DNA from: Amorphophallus konjac
Lineage: Eukaryota > Streptophyta > Magnoliopsida > Alismatales > Araceae
Direction of reading: 5' to 3'
Assembly: GCA_022559845.1 (NCBI GenBank)
Contig: CM040117.1
Location: 83,650,559-83,714,558 of the forward strand
DNA: 64,000 nt
The notes below the pieces were generated by a model. The model was given only the letters and a program-made list of their open reading frames with translations, did not search any database and had not been told where the DNA came from. Made by a program: the position numbers and the translations under genes. Of the stretch, positions 32,801 through 42,641 are shown in pieces; within the stretch, counting starts at the first letter, position 1; every line of letters starts with the position of its first letter.

Positions 32801-33133
32801 AGGCCCCTGTAAACACCCTTAAGCTAACATGCAGAGCTTGAAATAAGATAAGGGGCAGTCTTTTAGGCCTACCTCGCGGTCCTTTGCGGTTTTGGCCGCC
32901 GCAGTGGCCGTCTCCACTGCCGGTGCTCCTTCTCCAGCGTCAACGGGCGCCGCCCCGCCTGCTTCAACCACCACGGCTCCTTCTTCAGCAACCGCCGGTG
33001 CGGCTTCTCCAGCTGCGGCAGACGGCGTCGTCATTTCTTCCATGGCCGCCGCCAGTGGTGGCGGCGGCGAGCGATCCTCTTCTCCGGCCATCGCTCGGGC
33101 AGGGCGAGTTAGCACCTGGCACTTTGATCGCAT
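29805..33133 (-). pseudogene. antisense plant-mobile-domain (PMD) gene, seven exons (unit B)
   Basis: Exons inferred from frame continuity and GT/AG sites: 33133-32873, 32166-31459, 31381-31220, 31140-30760, 30675-30582, 30508-30368, 30275-29805. Exon 1 is an Ala/Glu-rich leader. Exon 2 carries the PMD start (LYALHDRWDPVSRAFLFPWG, then TLEDVARLTGLRVHGRPV) and the AWGAAVLAFLFE-type core. Exon 3 carries VWAYVRLRG...LPIARRW and exon 4 VRWTPYAEEGQE...FSGRDVW, both PMD hallmarks. Exons 6-7 give a coiled coil (LRAEFEQSRAVAREEAARL) and a basic tail (RRRRRR, PPPKR) resembling a nuclear signal. About 740 codons in all. Stops in exons 2, 4, 5, 6 and 7, a one-base insertion in exon 5 and a GT-to-AT change at the exon 3 donor (31219) disable it. 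PMD proteins are linked to transposon silencing in plants and are often captured by transposons. Confidence 0.78.
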
Positions 33134-33658
33134 GGGCGAGGGTGAGAGGATGGGAGTGAGAGCGTAGAGATTGAGGGTGAGAAGGGGAAGGTTTTGATGA
33201 AAAAGTGGGGGCTCGGTTCTCTCTCCCTTCCACCGTGGGTTACAGTGGAGGGAGGGAGACGAAGGGTTTAAGATTTTGAAGCTCCTATTATTGGGCGGTG
33301 TATCGCGCGACCGTGCATCCTTCAGATGGTTCTCATCTAGCCGTTTTAACTTAACGTTACGTTGTAACTAGGCGGTCGTTTTATGGCCGTCCATCTTATT
33401 AGCGGTTTGAAAGGAGCCGTTCACTTTCTTATCCACGTTCAAATTATCTACTTGTGTATGGCTTGGATAAAGCCGTTCTAGATTATAGATGGCCTTTAAA
33501 TGACCGTTCATATATTAAAATAAATGATTTATTGCTGCATTATGTGGTTGATTGATGATGATTTGCAAATCTTGTTCATAAGTTTTCATTGCAGCATCAA
33601 TCGCCTTCACTTGCCGATTCGCCTGCATAGGTAAGTCAGGTATGGCTTTCTATCCCTA
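33134..33658 (+). other. spacer between antisense PMD gene and gypsy 3' region (unit B)
   Basis: No coding frame. It is the upstream side of the antisense gene and so would hold its promoter. Several CGGTC/GCCGTTC words occur (33295-33510). At 33631 the GGTAAGTCAGGTATGGCT block of the family 3' region begins. Confidence 0.5.
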
Positions 33659-33663
33659 CATCC

Positions 33664-35740
33664 TGATGGGAATCGACGCCGAGCTAGTACTTTTCATATT
33701 GCATTTATATCCTTTAGTTTATTTTTATATCCACGGGAAAGTATACGCGCAATTGTACGACTTTATCGGCCAATGCGTCACTCCCGTAGATTATGTGGGT
33801 TTCTATGTAATTTGCCCATGGGACCAGCAAGGGGGCCCTCAGCCCTTTTCCATTGGTCCACCTAGACTATGTGGGGCTGGTCAACCAGCCTAGGTGGCCT
33901 TCTAGATGAGTGGACTAGTCATATGCCACATGGGTAGACAAAGGGTTAAGAATGTCAACATTCTACACCCATCCCACCTACCCCCATTCAACCTTCCATT
34001 CAAAACCTACCCATAGTCAATAGGCCGCCCCCCCTTCATTTTTTAATGTTTTTTTTTGTGTTTGTGGCATGCAATCCCAGCCCTTCAATCCCCATCCCTA
34101 GATCTAAGGGTGGATAATTGATTTGGTTGGAATCATATAAAAGATTGTATTTTTATGTGAAAATCAATGAAAATCAGAATTTTGTTGAATGAGCAAGAGC
34201 TAGCTGCGCCCCCAGCCCTCTCTCCTCTGGTTCTCCCCTTCCCAAGCCTCCATTCTAGAGTGGTATCTCCTTTCCCCACCCTCCGGTGATCATTGGTGCC
34301 GCCGCCGCCGCCGTTCGTGCCGCCATCGAGCCGCCGCTGCAGTTCTGTTCGCGCAGTACCACAGCAACTTCCACGAAATTCCCACCTCAGCCATGAGCTC
34401 AGATCGAGCTGGGAATTTTACTGGGTGTTCCATAGGTGTCAAGAACATCCCCTAAATTTTGGTTTGTCATTCAGATCCCGTTTAGTATTTTTAGATTTTC
34501 GTCCACTCTTCCACTTCTGTTCTATCTGCTATCTATTTCCATTTTCACCCGCCCTGAGTTTTAGGTCTTAGGACTACTTTTTGAGTTTTTTTCATCCCAC
34601 AAATTTTACTGGCGTTTCCTTCCATCCACCCCTTCATCCACAATTTTTCTTAATTTTTGGTTCGTCCATCTCATATTTTCTAAAAATCATTCTCAGTCCC
34701 ATCTACAGTTTTGTCCACCTGTTCCCAGATCCGACCACTAGTCACTCCAAAAATCATATCAAATCACCCCCACTTCCAACTCCAATTCCCAAAATTGTCC
34801 CAATTCCGTGGTTTGATTATCTACAACTTTGAAGAAGACCTCAAAGTCCGAATCCCATTGTAAGTAGGCAGTCAACGGCCTTTTACAGGGATCTGATATG
34901 CTGATCTGAGATTTCTGGAGCACTGGAGCAGAAGATTAAAAAATATCTAAGGCCCTGGTCCGCATAGGTTCAGAGGAATCCACTGGCCCTACGTTTGAGG
35001 ATTTTGAGTCCTCTTTCCAACGGCACTGGTTTCGTCGCATTCCGGCGACGGGGCTGATCACAGCGGCCATTTTCGTCCGAGCGCGCGCTGCAAAACAGCA
35101 GCAACCAGCCCGTGGGCAGCAATTCCGACGGGTACCGAACGGAGCCGCCCGGCCTCCGATCGCCGTTCCAGCGTGCCGCCAGCCCGGGGATCGCTTCTAC
35201 CAGTGTCCCCACCACAGCGGTGACACCGGGTCCCACACGGCCCCTCCAGACAGCGCGTGGGCCCCACGGTCGTGATTACGCGTGTAGCCGAATCAACACA
35301 CGAAGCTGCCCGTCATCCCGAATTCGGTCCTCCCGGGCCCATTTGTGTCGCCCTTTACCTCCCTGCGTGGAGTGGGCATATTCCCATTGCTGTAATTATT
35401 GTGTGTTAAGTTCCCCGGGAGTACGAGTTTCGGCCGGGTCCGTCGTCCCCACGCCAAGCGCGTGGAGGTATCGTTCTCGCTCCTTACACTCGGCATTTGC
35501 TTATTTTCATATATACTTGTTTATGCCGCTGCTAGAGAGCATGATAGGGTAACTAGCTCGCTTTCTATTTGTATCACCGTTGCTGCGAGAGTGAGCATTA
35601 CCGTCCCGTGACCCGATCCGGGCACGAAAGAGAGAGCCGACCACCCTAGCTCTTGCCGGTTTCTCAACCGCGCACGTCCGACGCTTCCCTCGTTAAGGGA
35701 CGATCGCGAGCTTGTCGTGTCCGTGTCTCGTCCCGCATCA
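33664..35740. repeat. probable solo LTR with CATCC target duplication
   Basis: 2077 bp starting TGATG and ending CATCA, flanked by CATCC at 33659-33663 and 35741-35745. Unit C has the uninterrupted equivalent (CTATCCCTGTATCCCTTATT near 52962), so this is a later insertion. No protein domain, primer site or second LTR is present. A lone LTR-shaped sequence is normally left by LTR-LTR recombination. A non-coding non-autonomous element is the alternative. Confidence 0.75.
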
Positions 35741-35745
35741 CATCC

Positions 35746-36534
35746 CTTATTGCATTACTATATGGTACTAAGCTATATTATCTCGAGAACCCGTTGGTTA
35801 TCTATGTGTTCCAAGATCTGATGTTCCTCTTTAACAAAAATGATAATGATCCAGGTTCACATGTTTAATCAGCGGATAGGCCGTTAGGTTGGAAAACTTG
35901 GAGAGGATGGTTCTATCTTGCACGCCGTGGTTGCGGATAGTATCTTGACCTTGATTGCCCTAATCTAGCAATATTATTCTCGAGTATTTTTCTATTTTGT
36001 GGCTTTCTTTGCATTCATTTTAATGACTTCTTTTATTTTAGCCTAGCATGCATCATACTCATCTTTTGAGCATTCATGTCCCATGGTTTGCCGGCTAATG
36101 TCCCACCAGTGATGGATAGCTGTGTGTTCAGTGTTTGAGTAAGAGGAACAATTCCGCTCTGGATTGGAAGGTTCTCTCTGGTGGATTCACTCGGTTTGGT
36201 TGATTAAGAGGTCTCCGTCTGGAGTTTTCAGTCCGTTTCTTTACATGTTGCTGCTTACTCCAGTCTCCTCAATAATCCGAAGGATTCTGTCCCCCATGAG
36301 GTTGATTGTGTGTTTCCCTTTTTAGTTAGTTCCTCTAGACTGGTGTCACTTTTAGTCTAACTATTCCTTGTGGTTGATTCGGAGACTTCTGGAAGATTCC
36401 TATCGCTCGTTGGGAAAACGGGTGTCTTTTACCTTAAGGCCTACTTTTCAATCCACTCCGCTTCATTTTCACTTCGTCTCCATGTTCCATTTCGCTTTCG
36501 CTTCTCCTCCGCTCGCTCCCCTGCAAAGAGGACG
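35746..36534 (+). other. gypsy 3' untranslated region (unit B, right part)
   Basis: Continues the family 3' region after the solo LTR, in parallel with 4480-5300 (unit A) and 52965-53757 (unit C). A 61-codon frame (36370-36555, MVDSETSGRFLSLVG...) runs across the polypurine tract and ends in the first bases of the LTR. Whether it is translated is unknown. Confidence 0.7.
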
Positions 36535-36549
36535 TTAAGGAGGGACATC
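36535..36549 (+). promoter_or_regulatory. polypurine tract before LTR B
   Basis: TTAAGGAGGGACATC directly precedes TGTTGACAC. It marks LTR B as the 3' LTR of unit B. Confidence 0.85.
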
Positions 36550-38313
36550 TGTTGACACTCATTTTTTGCCGACAAGTTGAGTCATTTCTCTTACTTTCGT
36601 TTGTTGATGCCTCGAATTATCTGTTACTCGTTGGGTTATTTTTTGGCACATCTTTGGGCCTATTTTATGGCTAGCCTCCCTCCCTGGCTAGATCTGCTTC
36701 AATTCAGGGCTTAATGAGCCTTGATTTTGTTTTAATCTAACTTTTTCATGAATTTCAAGCATCCAGGGCATGCACGGTCAGTCTACAGGCCGTTCATCCC
36801 AAGAACGGTCATTCTTGGGCCGTCCATGTATTTCTTGGATATTCAGCTAATTTTGTGAATTTCCACCGACAAACTGTCACACGGTCTAATTATAGCCGTT
36901 CAAGCTAATTGCGCGGGCTGACCTTAGCCGTACATCTCCTAGAGTCCTAAGCTCGTTGACTGCTTCAGATAATTATCTATTTAGTTATCCCTTTGATTTA
37001 CCACCGATAGGCTATGAACGGTTAGTCCTTGGCCGCTCTAGTTGTTAAACGGTCTAGAAGATGCCGTTTAATCTATGAGAGTCCAACGGCGAAATAGTTG
37101 GTCAGTTCGATGGATATTCTACATGGATATTTGGATAATTTGTTAATTATTGAATTTCCACCGACAGGGATGGACTGCCCAGCCATAGCCGCTCAACAAG
37201 ATGGGCGGTCTATCGACAGACCGTGCAACGGCTCGATTTCTCAAGAATTTGAAGATTTTCTCTCTCTATCCGTGGTTTTATCCTCAACTTCTCCCATCAT
37301 TTTCTCCGCGGATACTCCACCAAATGGGGTGCCGTTTGTTCTGGTTGGAATATAATTTGATTAACTACGAATTTTATGTTATTATCGGGACCTAAAAATG
37401 GCTGGGAACCCTAATTTTGAGCTAGGACTTAGGGGCTCTATAATCAGATCCTAAGGCCAAGTTGTGAAGGGGGGAGATTTCAAGGTCACGGCGAAGCCCT
37501 ACCGGATTCTAGAGCAACCTACAGTCAGGGAGGGAGGCCTTCTACGTCCAGCCAGGCCTCTGGTTTATGGGAGTAGCATGTATTGTGTCATTGGTTCCTT
37601 AGTCCCATCGTTCTTTTCTTCTCATTCGCATGCTTCATTTCTCTTTTTTCATCCACATTTTTCTTATTCTTTTCACTGCATTACACACACCCTCCTACTT
37701 TTGACGCCCCTAGGGATTTAAAAACTCCCAGGTATCCCCCATTTCATGTTGGTTAGTTTGTTTCCCATGTTCTTATATAGTTTTTACACTTCACAGTTCT
37801 GATCCTGGGTTTATTTTTGTGTTCTACACTTTGTCTTGTAGGTCAGTAGCATCTTAGCATGAGGCCCACTCTTTCTGGCGGGCCGGAAGGAGTGGAGGTT
37901 GATCTCCTACGTTTTGGAAGGTGGTGGTGCGGAGCGGTGCCTTTCTGTCCGTTTGAGGAGTAGGGCGGCTTATTCCTTGCCGTGCATCTTCTTCCTGCGG
38001 CCGTCTCCAAACCGTTCTTCTTCCATCGTTCTTCATCCCGTGCTCCACCCCCAGCACTGTTCGACGGTCTATCGAGAGGCCGTTCATCATCCAGGGTGGT
38101 TCTTCAGCAGCCGTGCGTCTCTGCAGTGTTGGTTAAAGGTGAGTGTCTCTCTTCTTTTCCAAGGTAGGGCGTGTTCATCACGTTTGGTACCTTGGTGGCG
38201 ATCACACAGGTTCACATTCTTCTATCCCCTTCTACTTTCCATTTGTTTCTCATATTTATTTAGTAGAGGGATAATAAGGGTTTAAAAAAAATAGTAGGAA
38301 AAACATGTCAACA
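36550..38313 (+). repeat. LTR B of the gypsy family (complete)
   Basis: 1764 bp with inverted ends TGTTGACA / TGTCAACA. It aligns along its length with LTR C. It has a polypurine tract on its left and the family leader on its right, so it serves as 3' LTR of unit B and 5' LTR of unit C at once. At about 38193 it holds the uninterrupted GGTGGCGATCACAC, the empty site of the gag-protease element in LTR C. Many AACGG/CCGTT words occur at 36770-37230. Confidence 0.9.
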
Positions 38314-38745
38314 GGCGGTAGAGCCGATAACGAGAAAATCCCCTTCTCCCTACCAGTCAAAACGGCCTTCTGCCTATTCCTTGGTGGGCTGTTAGCCTCA
38401 TCCAGAGCCAGTCTCCAATCCATTCGCACTGCTATGGCGCATACCCTCCAATTCCCAATCGGCCATGCATTACTTCCACTCAGTTTGGCCAACCTTTGGC
38501 CCTTGCTTCGACAACACCGGTCAACTAGTCCCTATGATAGTCAATCCCCCAGTCACCATCCCAGTAGACTTATATCCCAGCACACTCCCAGACACTCATC
38601 ATTCTCTGACCCTACATCCTACATCCTCTGCAAATCCAGAGCCTTCAAGTTCGTTATAATCCCTGTTCCCCCCATACAATCCCTGACCCACTAGCCATAA
38701 CTCCAGTCATATCCTGCCATGACAAAGTGGTCCCTCGCCACCATG
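38314..38745 (+). other. gypsy leader, primer site unclear (unit C)
   Basis: Begins GGCGGTAGAGCCGATAACG directly after the LTR. No standard TGG-starting primer site is evident there. The leader matches 61885-62311 (unit D) up to CACCATG, then breaks off into the 24-bp repeats. That is the junction of a deletion that removed gag and pol. Confidence 0.7.
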
Positions 38746-38985
38746 AGTCGGCATCTCTCTCTAACTCTGAGTCGGTGTCTCTTTCTCACTCTAAGTCGGT
38801 GTCTCTCTCTCACTCAGAGTTGGCACCTCTCTCTCACTCTGAGTCGGCGTCTCTCTCTCACTCTGAGTCGGTGTCTCTCTCTCACTCTGATTCGGTGTCT
38901 CTCCATCACTCTGAGTCGACGTCTCTCTCTCACTCTGAGTCGGCGTCTCTCCATCACTCTGAGTCGACGTCTCTCTCTCCTCTCT
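38746..38985. repeat. 24-bp tandem repeat, about 9-10 units (unit C)
   Basis: Units start AGTCGG and continue with a TCTCTCTCTCACTCTG-like tail, 24 bp each. Variants include AGTCGAC and CTCTCCATCAC. The array is roughly three times longer than its homologue at 29554-29625. A period of exactly eight codons keeps frames open on both strands, but I see no protein reason for it. Confidence 0.9.
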
Positions 38986-39155
38986 ACTCTCTCGTAAGTC
39001 AGTACCTCTCTTTCCTCCCCACTCTCCCGATTCAGTGGTAAGTAAGTTAGTTAGCATTCATACATTCACATTTCATCTAGAGCAATAGAAAATCAACTAA
39101 AAAAAACACCATATCATGTCATATCATGTACAAAAGTCAAGTCGAAGTACAAAAG

Positions 39156-39944
39156 TCAGGCATGTCCCTCTCCCTATCCCCCGTCACTGTCGTCAACACC
39201 CTCGTGCCTCTTTGGTGGAGGCATCGCTGAGGTCACCCCATCGAGACGTTGCCGGCGCCGCTCGTCCTCCTCATTCCTCCAGTGGCCGGAGGAACCTGTA
39301 AAGTAACTCCTCACCTAGCCGTGGGTGCCGTGAGTGCTGCCGCTCGGTGTCCCGCTGCGCGCTGATCGTCGGCTCAACTCCATGTTGGCCCGCATCTCTC
39401 CACTCAGCCCAGACGCCTCAATCAGAGCACGGTCCCGCTCTGCTTGGACCCGCACCAGCTCCTCTTCTCCAGCCCGAAGCCGCTCCAGCTCGGCCCGTAG
39501 AAGTGCTGTCTCCAGCGCGTTCGCCGGTCGACTCTGCGCCGCCTCCTCTCGCAAGTGAGCCGCCTCCTCCCTAGCCGTTGCCCGGCTCTGCTCGAACTCA
39601 GCCCTCAGCCGGGTCAGCTCGATCGTCTGCATATGCATTTTTCATGGTCAGTCAATGGCACTTCATACATTTCATAATCATAAGCATAATCAATAGGGAA
39701 AGTGTACTGGTTGTGTACCCTCTCAGTAAGCACCACCTCGGCAGCCTTCGCCCGCGCTACCATCCGAGCAAAAGCCGCCTCCCGCTCTGCTCAGTCCACG
39801 GGGGTCTGTGAAGAAGAGGAAGGAGCGTCGGCCCCCTGTCGCTGGGCTCCCTCGGCACGATGCATCAAAACTCTAGGTTAGTCACATGCATAATCATAAT
39901 TAAGTGCATAATTTTAGGGTTAGAATACTCACCAGTAGGGCCTG
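39156..39944 (-). pseudogene. PMD gene of unit C, 3' part (exons 7, 6 and end of 5)
   Basis: Exon 7 is 39626-39156, the same 471-bp length as in unit B, with the coiled coil (LRAEFEQSRATAREEAAHL) and basic tail. Exon 6 is 39859-39719 (141 bp, as in unit B), but its acceptor reads GCAT instead of GCAG. The last 12 bp of exon 5 are 39944-39933 with a GTGAGT donor. The rest of exon 5 lies beyond TR-GAG 2 at 49905. A stop is seen in the exon 7 tail. This half is cut off from its promoter by the insertion. Confidence 0.75.
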
Positions 39945-42517
39945 TGTTATGTCCCATGTGGTTCTGGAGTTTTGATGATGACAAATATTATGTCTCATTA
40001 TGTTTACATGTACATCCTTGATGATATAATCCTGATGTATTACATGTACATCTTTGATGATATAATCATGATGTATTATGAGAATCTGTCAGAACAGGTT
40101 TAAGAATGACTCACAGGTCATGAAGTCAACAGTCAAAGTCAAATCATTGACAGGTAAGATCAATGAACAGTCAGTAGGTCATGAAGTCAACCCAAGTCAA
40201 AGTTAAATCATTGACAGGCAAGGTCAATGCACAGTCAGATCAGGTAATGTTCTGCCAAATCTCACTTAACGTCTCTGTGCATACCTTAAGGTCGATGCAT
40301 ATGGAATGCATATGGTGAGCATCTTGTCAGTGCATGTTTAGGTCTCATGCTATGTTACGAAGTCAGTGCAAGGTTCTCTCGTTACAGGTTACTGTAAGTT
40401 CGGTGCACTTCTTGTTTGCTAGTCCACATAGTCGGTGCAACATTTCCATGCATGCTTCAAAGTCTGTACATTCTTCAATAGCATGTCAATGCATTCAAGT
40501 CTATACATTGTTGCATCATGTGCCTTACGCATATAAAGTCTGTACATCATATGCATAGTCTGTACAACTCCATCGTCTCACTTAGCGTCTAAGGTCGTGT
40601 GAACATTGCATCAGCTAAGTCTATACATTGCTCCGTATCACTCAGCGTCTCATGTGCATAAATCAAAGTTTATGCATTGCTTGTTAAAGTCAGTCTCACT
40701 TAGCGTCTCACTCAGCGAATCATGAGCATACGCAAAGTCTGCACTTCGCCGTGTTCGTCTCACCTACCATCTCACTCAGCGTCTCATGTTGTGTCTCACA
40801 TAGCGCTGTAGTTTAGCAAGTCTGTACATCGTTTAGTGCATTACATGCATTCATCAAGAGTCTGTACACTCGGTGTCTGCATCTCATGGATTCCAAGTCT
40901 GCACTCTTTGTGTCTGCATCACATGCATTCAAAGTCTGTACACTTGTGAATGAAATGTCCGTGCATTCATTCTCGTTGTACATACTTTCTCACATATGCA
41001 TACTGCATTACATGCTATCAAGTTTATACATTCATAAGCATAATCAGTGCATTCAGTTGCTTCACGTTAATACATAGTCTGTACAACCTCCATTGGTTCA
41101 CTTGACCAAGTTAGTACAGCCTGTGTTCTTTATGCACTGTCTTGCTTGCACAAATGAAGTATGTGCAGGGTTCGTTGCAGTCTGTATAAAGATGCATCAG
41201 TAAGTTCGTGCATCCAGTTTTAATGTACACACTTTGTTAAATGCAGTCTACATTACATCTCAAAAGTCTAAACACTCTTCGGTGAAGTCTGTACACACTT
41301 CAGGTGGCAAGTATATCCTTCGAGAGGAAATTGAGAAGGGCACGTGATCCAAGAAGCTAGGATCGTGACACGTGTCATCCTGCAGGCTGAAATGCTGCCA
41401 CGCAGCCAAGGTGTTAGGGCAGGAACTGAGGAGGACACACGCCCACCTTCCTGCTGCTGCTATATAATGAAGCCTCTTCCTCTGAAGATGATCTGATCGA
41501 AGCAGAAGGGGCAGAAGCAGAGTGTGAATTAGAGCCTGCACGATCTAGAAGAAGGAAAAGATCAGAAGAAGAAAGAAGAGTGAGCCTGAGCAGAAGAAGA
41601 ATAGAGAGAGCAGCAGAGAGATCGAAAGAGAAAAGACAGAAGAAGAGAAAAGAAAGAAGAAGAAGAAGAAGAGCAGAGAGAAGAGTAGACAGTGAGAAGA
41701 AAAGAAAGGAGGGGCAGAGAGGCAGAGTGTGAAAGCAGAAGAAGAAAAAGAGAAAGAGAGAGAGAGTTCGTGGAGAAGAAGAAAGAAGACTTTATTGAAG
41801 ATCTGTCTACTGGACCGTGGATCAAATCCAGGCCAGTCAGCTCCATGGGAGCCACATCTATGTTATTATCCTTTACAGCTTTCAGTCATTGTGTTTTTAT
41901 CATTTCTTGTTTTTATTTTTATTTGATCACTATGTTTTCCGATTCTCTGGTTTGAGATCGGGGTTCCTCCTGTGGTCTCAGGAGAAGGGAGATCTGTTCT
42001 CAGGTTGCAAGTGACGGCGTGTCACTTGTGGGTTCCCTCTGGTCTCAGAGGAAGGGCGTCTCTGACTCCGGGTTTGCAGGTAGTGGTTGCTACCAGTGGG
42101 TTCCCTCCTGGTCTGGAGGAAGAGAGACGTTAGTCTCTGGTTGCTAGTGACGGGTAGTCACTAGTGGTTTCCCTCCGGTCTGGAGGAAGAGAGGAGTGTG
42201 TTCCTCTGGTCAAGCTGTTAGGCAGCACCTGTTTGCAGACTGAGTCTGCGGTTCTAGCTTTTGCTAGTGGAAGCCTCACTCCGGTTCGGAGTGAGGGGTG
42301 GACGTAGGTCTGTGGACCGAACCACCTAAAAAATCATCTGTGCAGTGGGTTGATTGCTTTCCTTTGCTTCCGCTAGATGAATGTTTAGGCGCGCTATACA
42401 TATTTGCTCAATTGATTAAGCCATCTGAGTTTTTAATTCCGCAATATTTTTTGAGCGAAATTTTTTAAGGGTGGGATTCATTCACCCCCCTCTGAATCCA
42501 CCGCACCGAACCTATCA
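39945..42517 (+). repeat. 5' LTR of TR-GAG 2
   Basis: 2573 bp from TGTTATGTCCC to CTATCA. The U3 part repeats AAGTCTGTACAT/AAGTCTATACATTG words mixed with CTCACTTAGCGTCT words (40260-41280). The promoter module is CACGTG at 41341-41346 and 41369-41374, and TATATAA at 41461-41467. A purine-rich GAAGAA tract (41560-41790) follows. The U5 part includes GTGGACGTAGGTCTG...ACCGAACCACCTAAAA. Confidence 0.9.
41341..41467 (+). promoter_or_regulatory. LTR promoter module of TR-GAG 2 (5' copy)
   Basis: CACGTG boxes 28 bp apart (GGCACGTGATCC, then GACACGTGTC), with TATATAA 87 bp further on. The 3' LTR copy is at 48726-48731, 48754-48759 and 48846-48852. Confidence 0.6.
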
Positions 42518-42519
42518 AT

Positions 42520-42531
42520 TGGTATCAGAGC
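42520..42531 (+). promoter_or_regulatory. primer binding site, initiator Met tRNA (TR-GAG 2)
   Basis: TGGTATCAGAGC lies two bases (AT) after the LTR end CTATCA. Confidence 0.95.
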
Positions 42532-42641
42532 AGGTGTCTGCATAGAAGGTCCAACGACCTGCAGATCCGATCCTGCAGTCTTCGGTGCTATCTCGCTTTT
42601 GGTGCATCATTATTCCTGTTGCATTAATCTGATCTGTTTCC

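Larger units (their letters stand above)
12875..36549 (+). mobile_element. Tat-lineage Ty3/gypsy unit B (interrupted)
   Basis: This unit has gag end (12875-13704), pol (23052-26879), antisense DUF7745-like and PMD genes (27598-33133), a 3' region and a polypurine tract, leading into LTR B. TR-GAG 1 interrupts it at 13734-22516 and a solo LTR at 33664-35740. Its own 5' LTR, leader and N-terminal gag are missing at the junction with the copia. The archaeal-type second RNase H in pol places it in the Tat lineage. The region 29048-29553, between the two antisense genes, may be a junction between two parental elements. Confidence 0.8.

Noticed and set aside
29805..33133. Host PMD gene with retrotransposons inserted around it
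   Set aside because: The same gene lies at the same place between the same gypsy 3' region and 24-bp repeats in units B and C, so it travels with the element. This is not formally excluded if the whole segment was duplicated.
32819..33167. Ala/Pro-rich frames on the plus strand opposite PMD exon 1 (also 52191-52474)
   Set aside because: They are shadows of the Ala/Glu-rich antisense exon; no start context or domain.
38746..38985. CRISPR-like array
   Set aside because: Direct 24-bp tandem units without spacers in a plant retrotransposon; it is a minisatellite.
41692..41955. Lys/Arg/Glu-rich frames in the TR-GAG 2 LTRs (also 48965-49337)
   Set aside because: Purine-only GAAGAA tracts keep all frames open; the position is within LTR U5/R.
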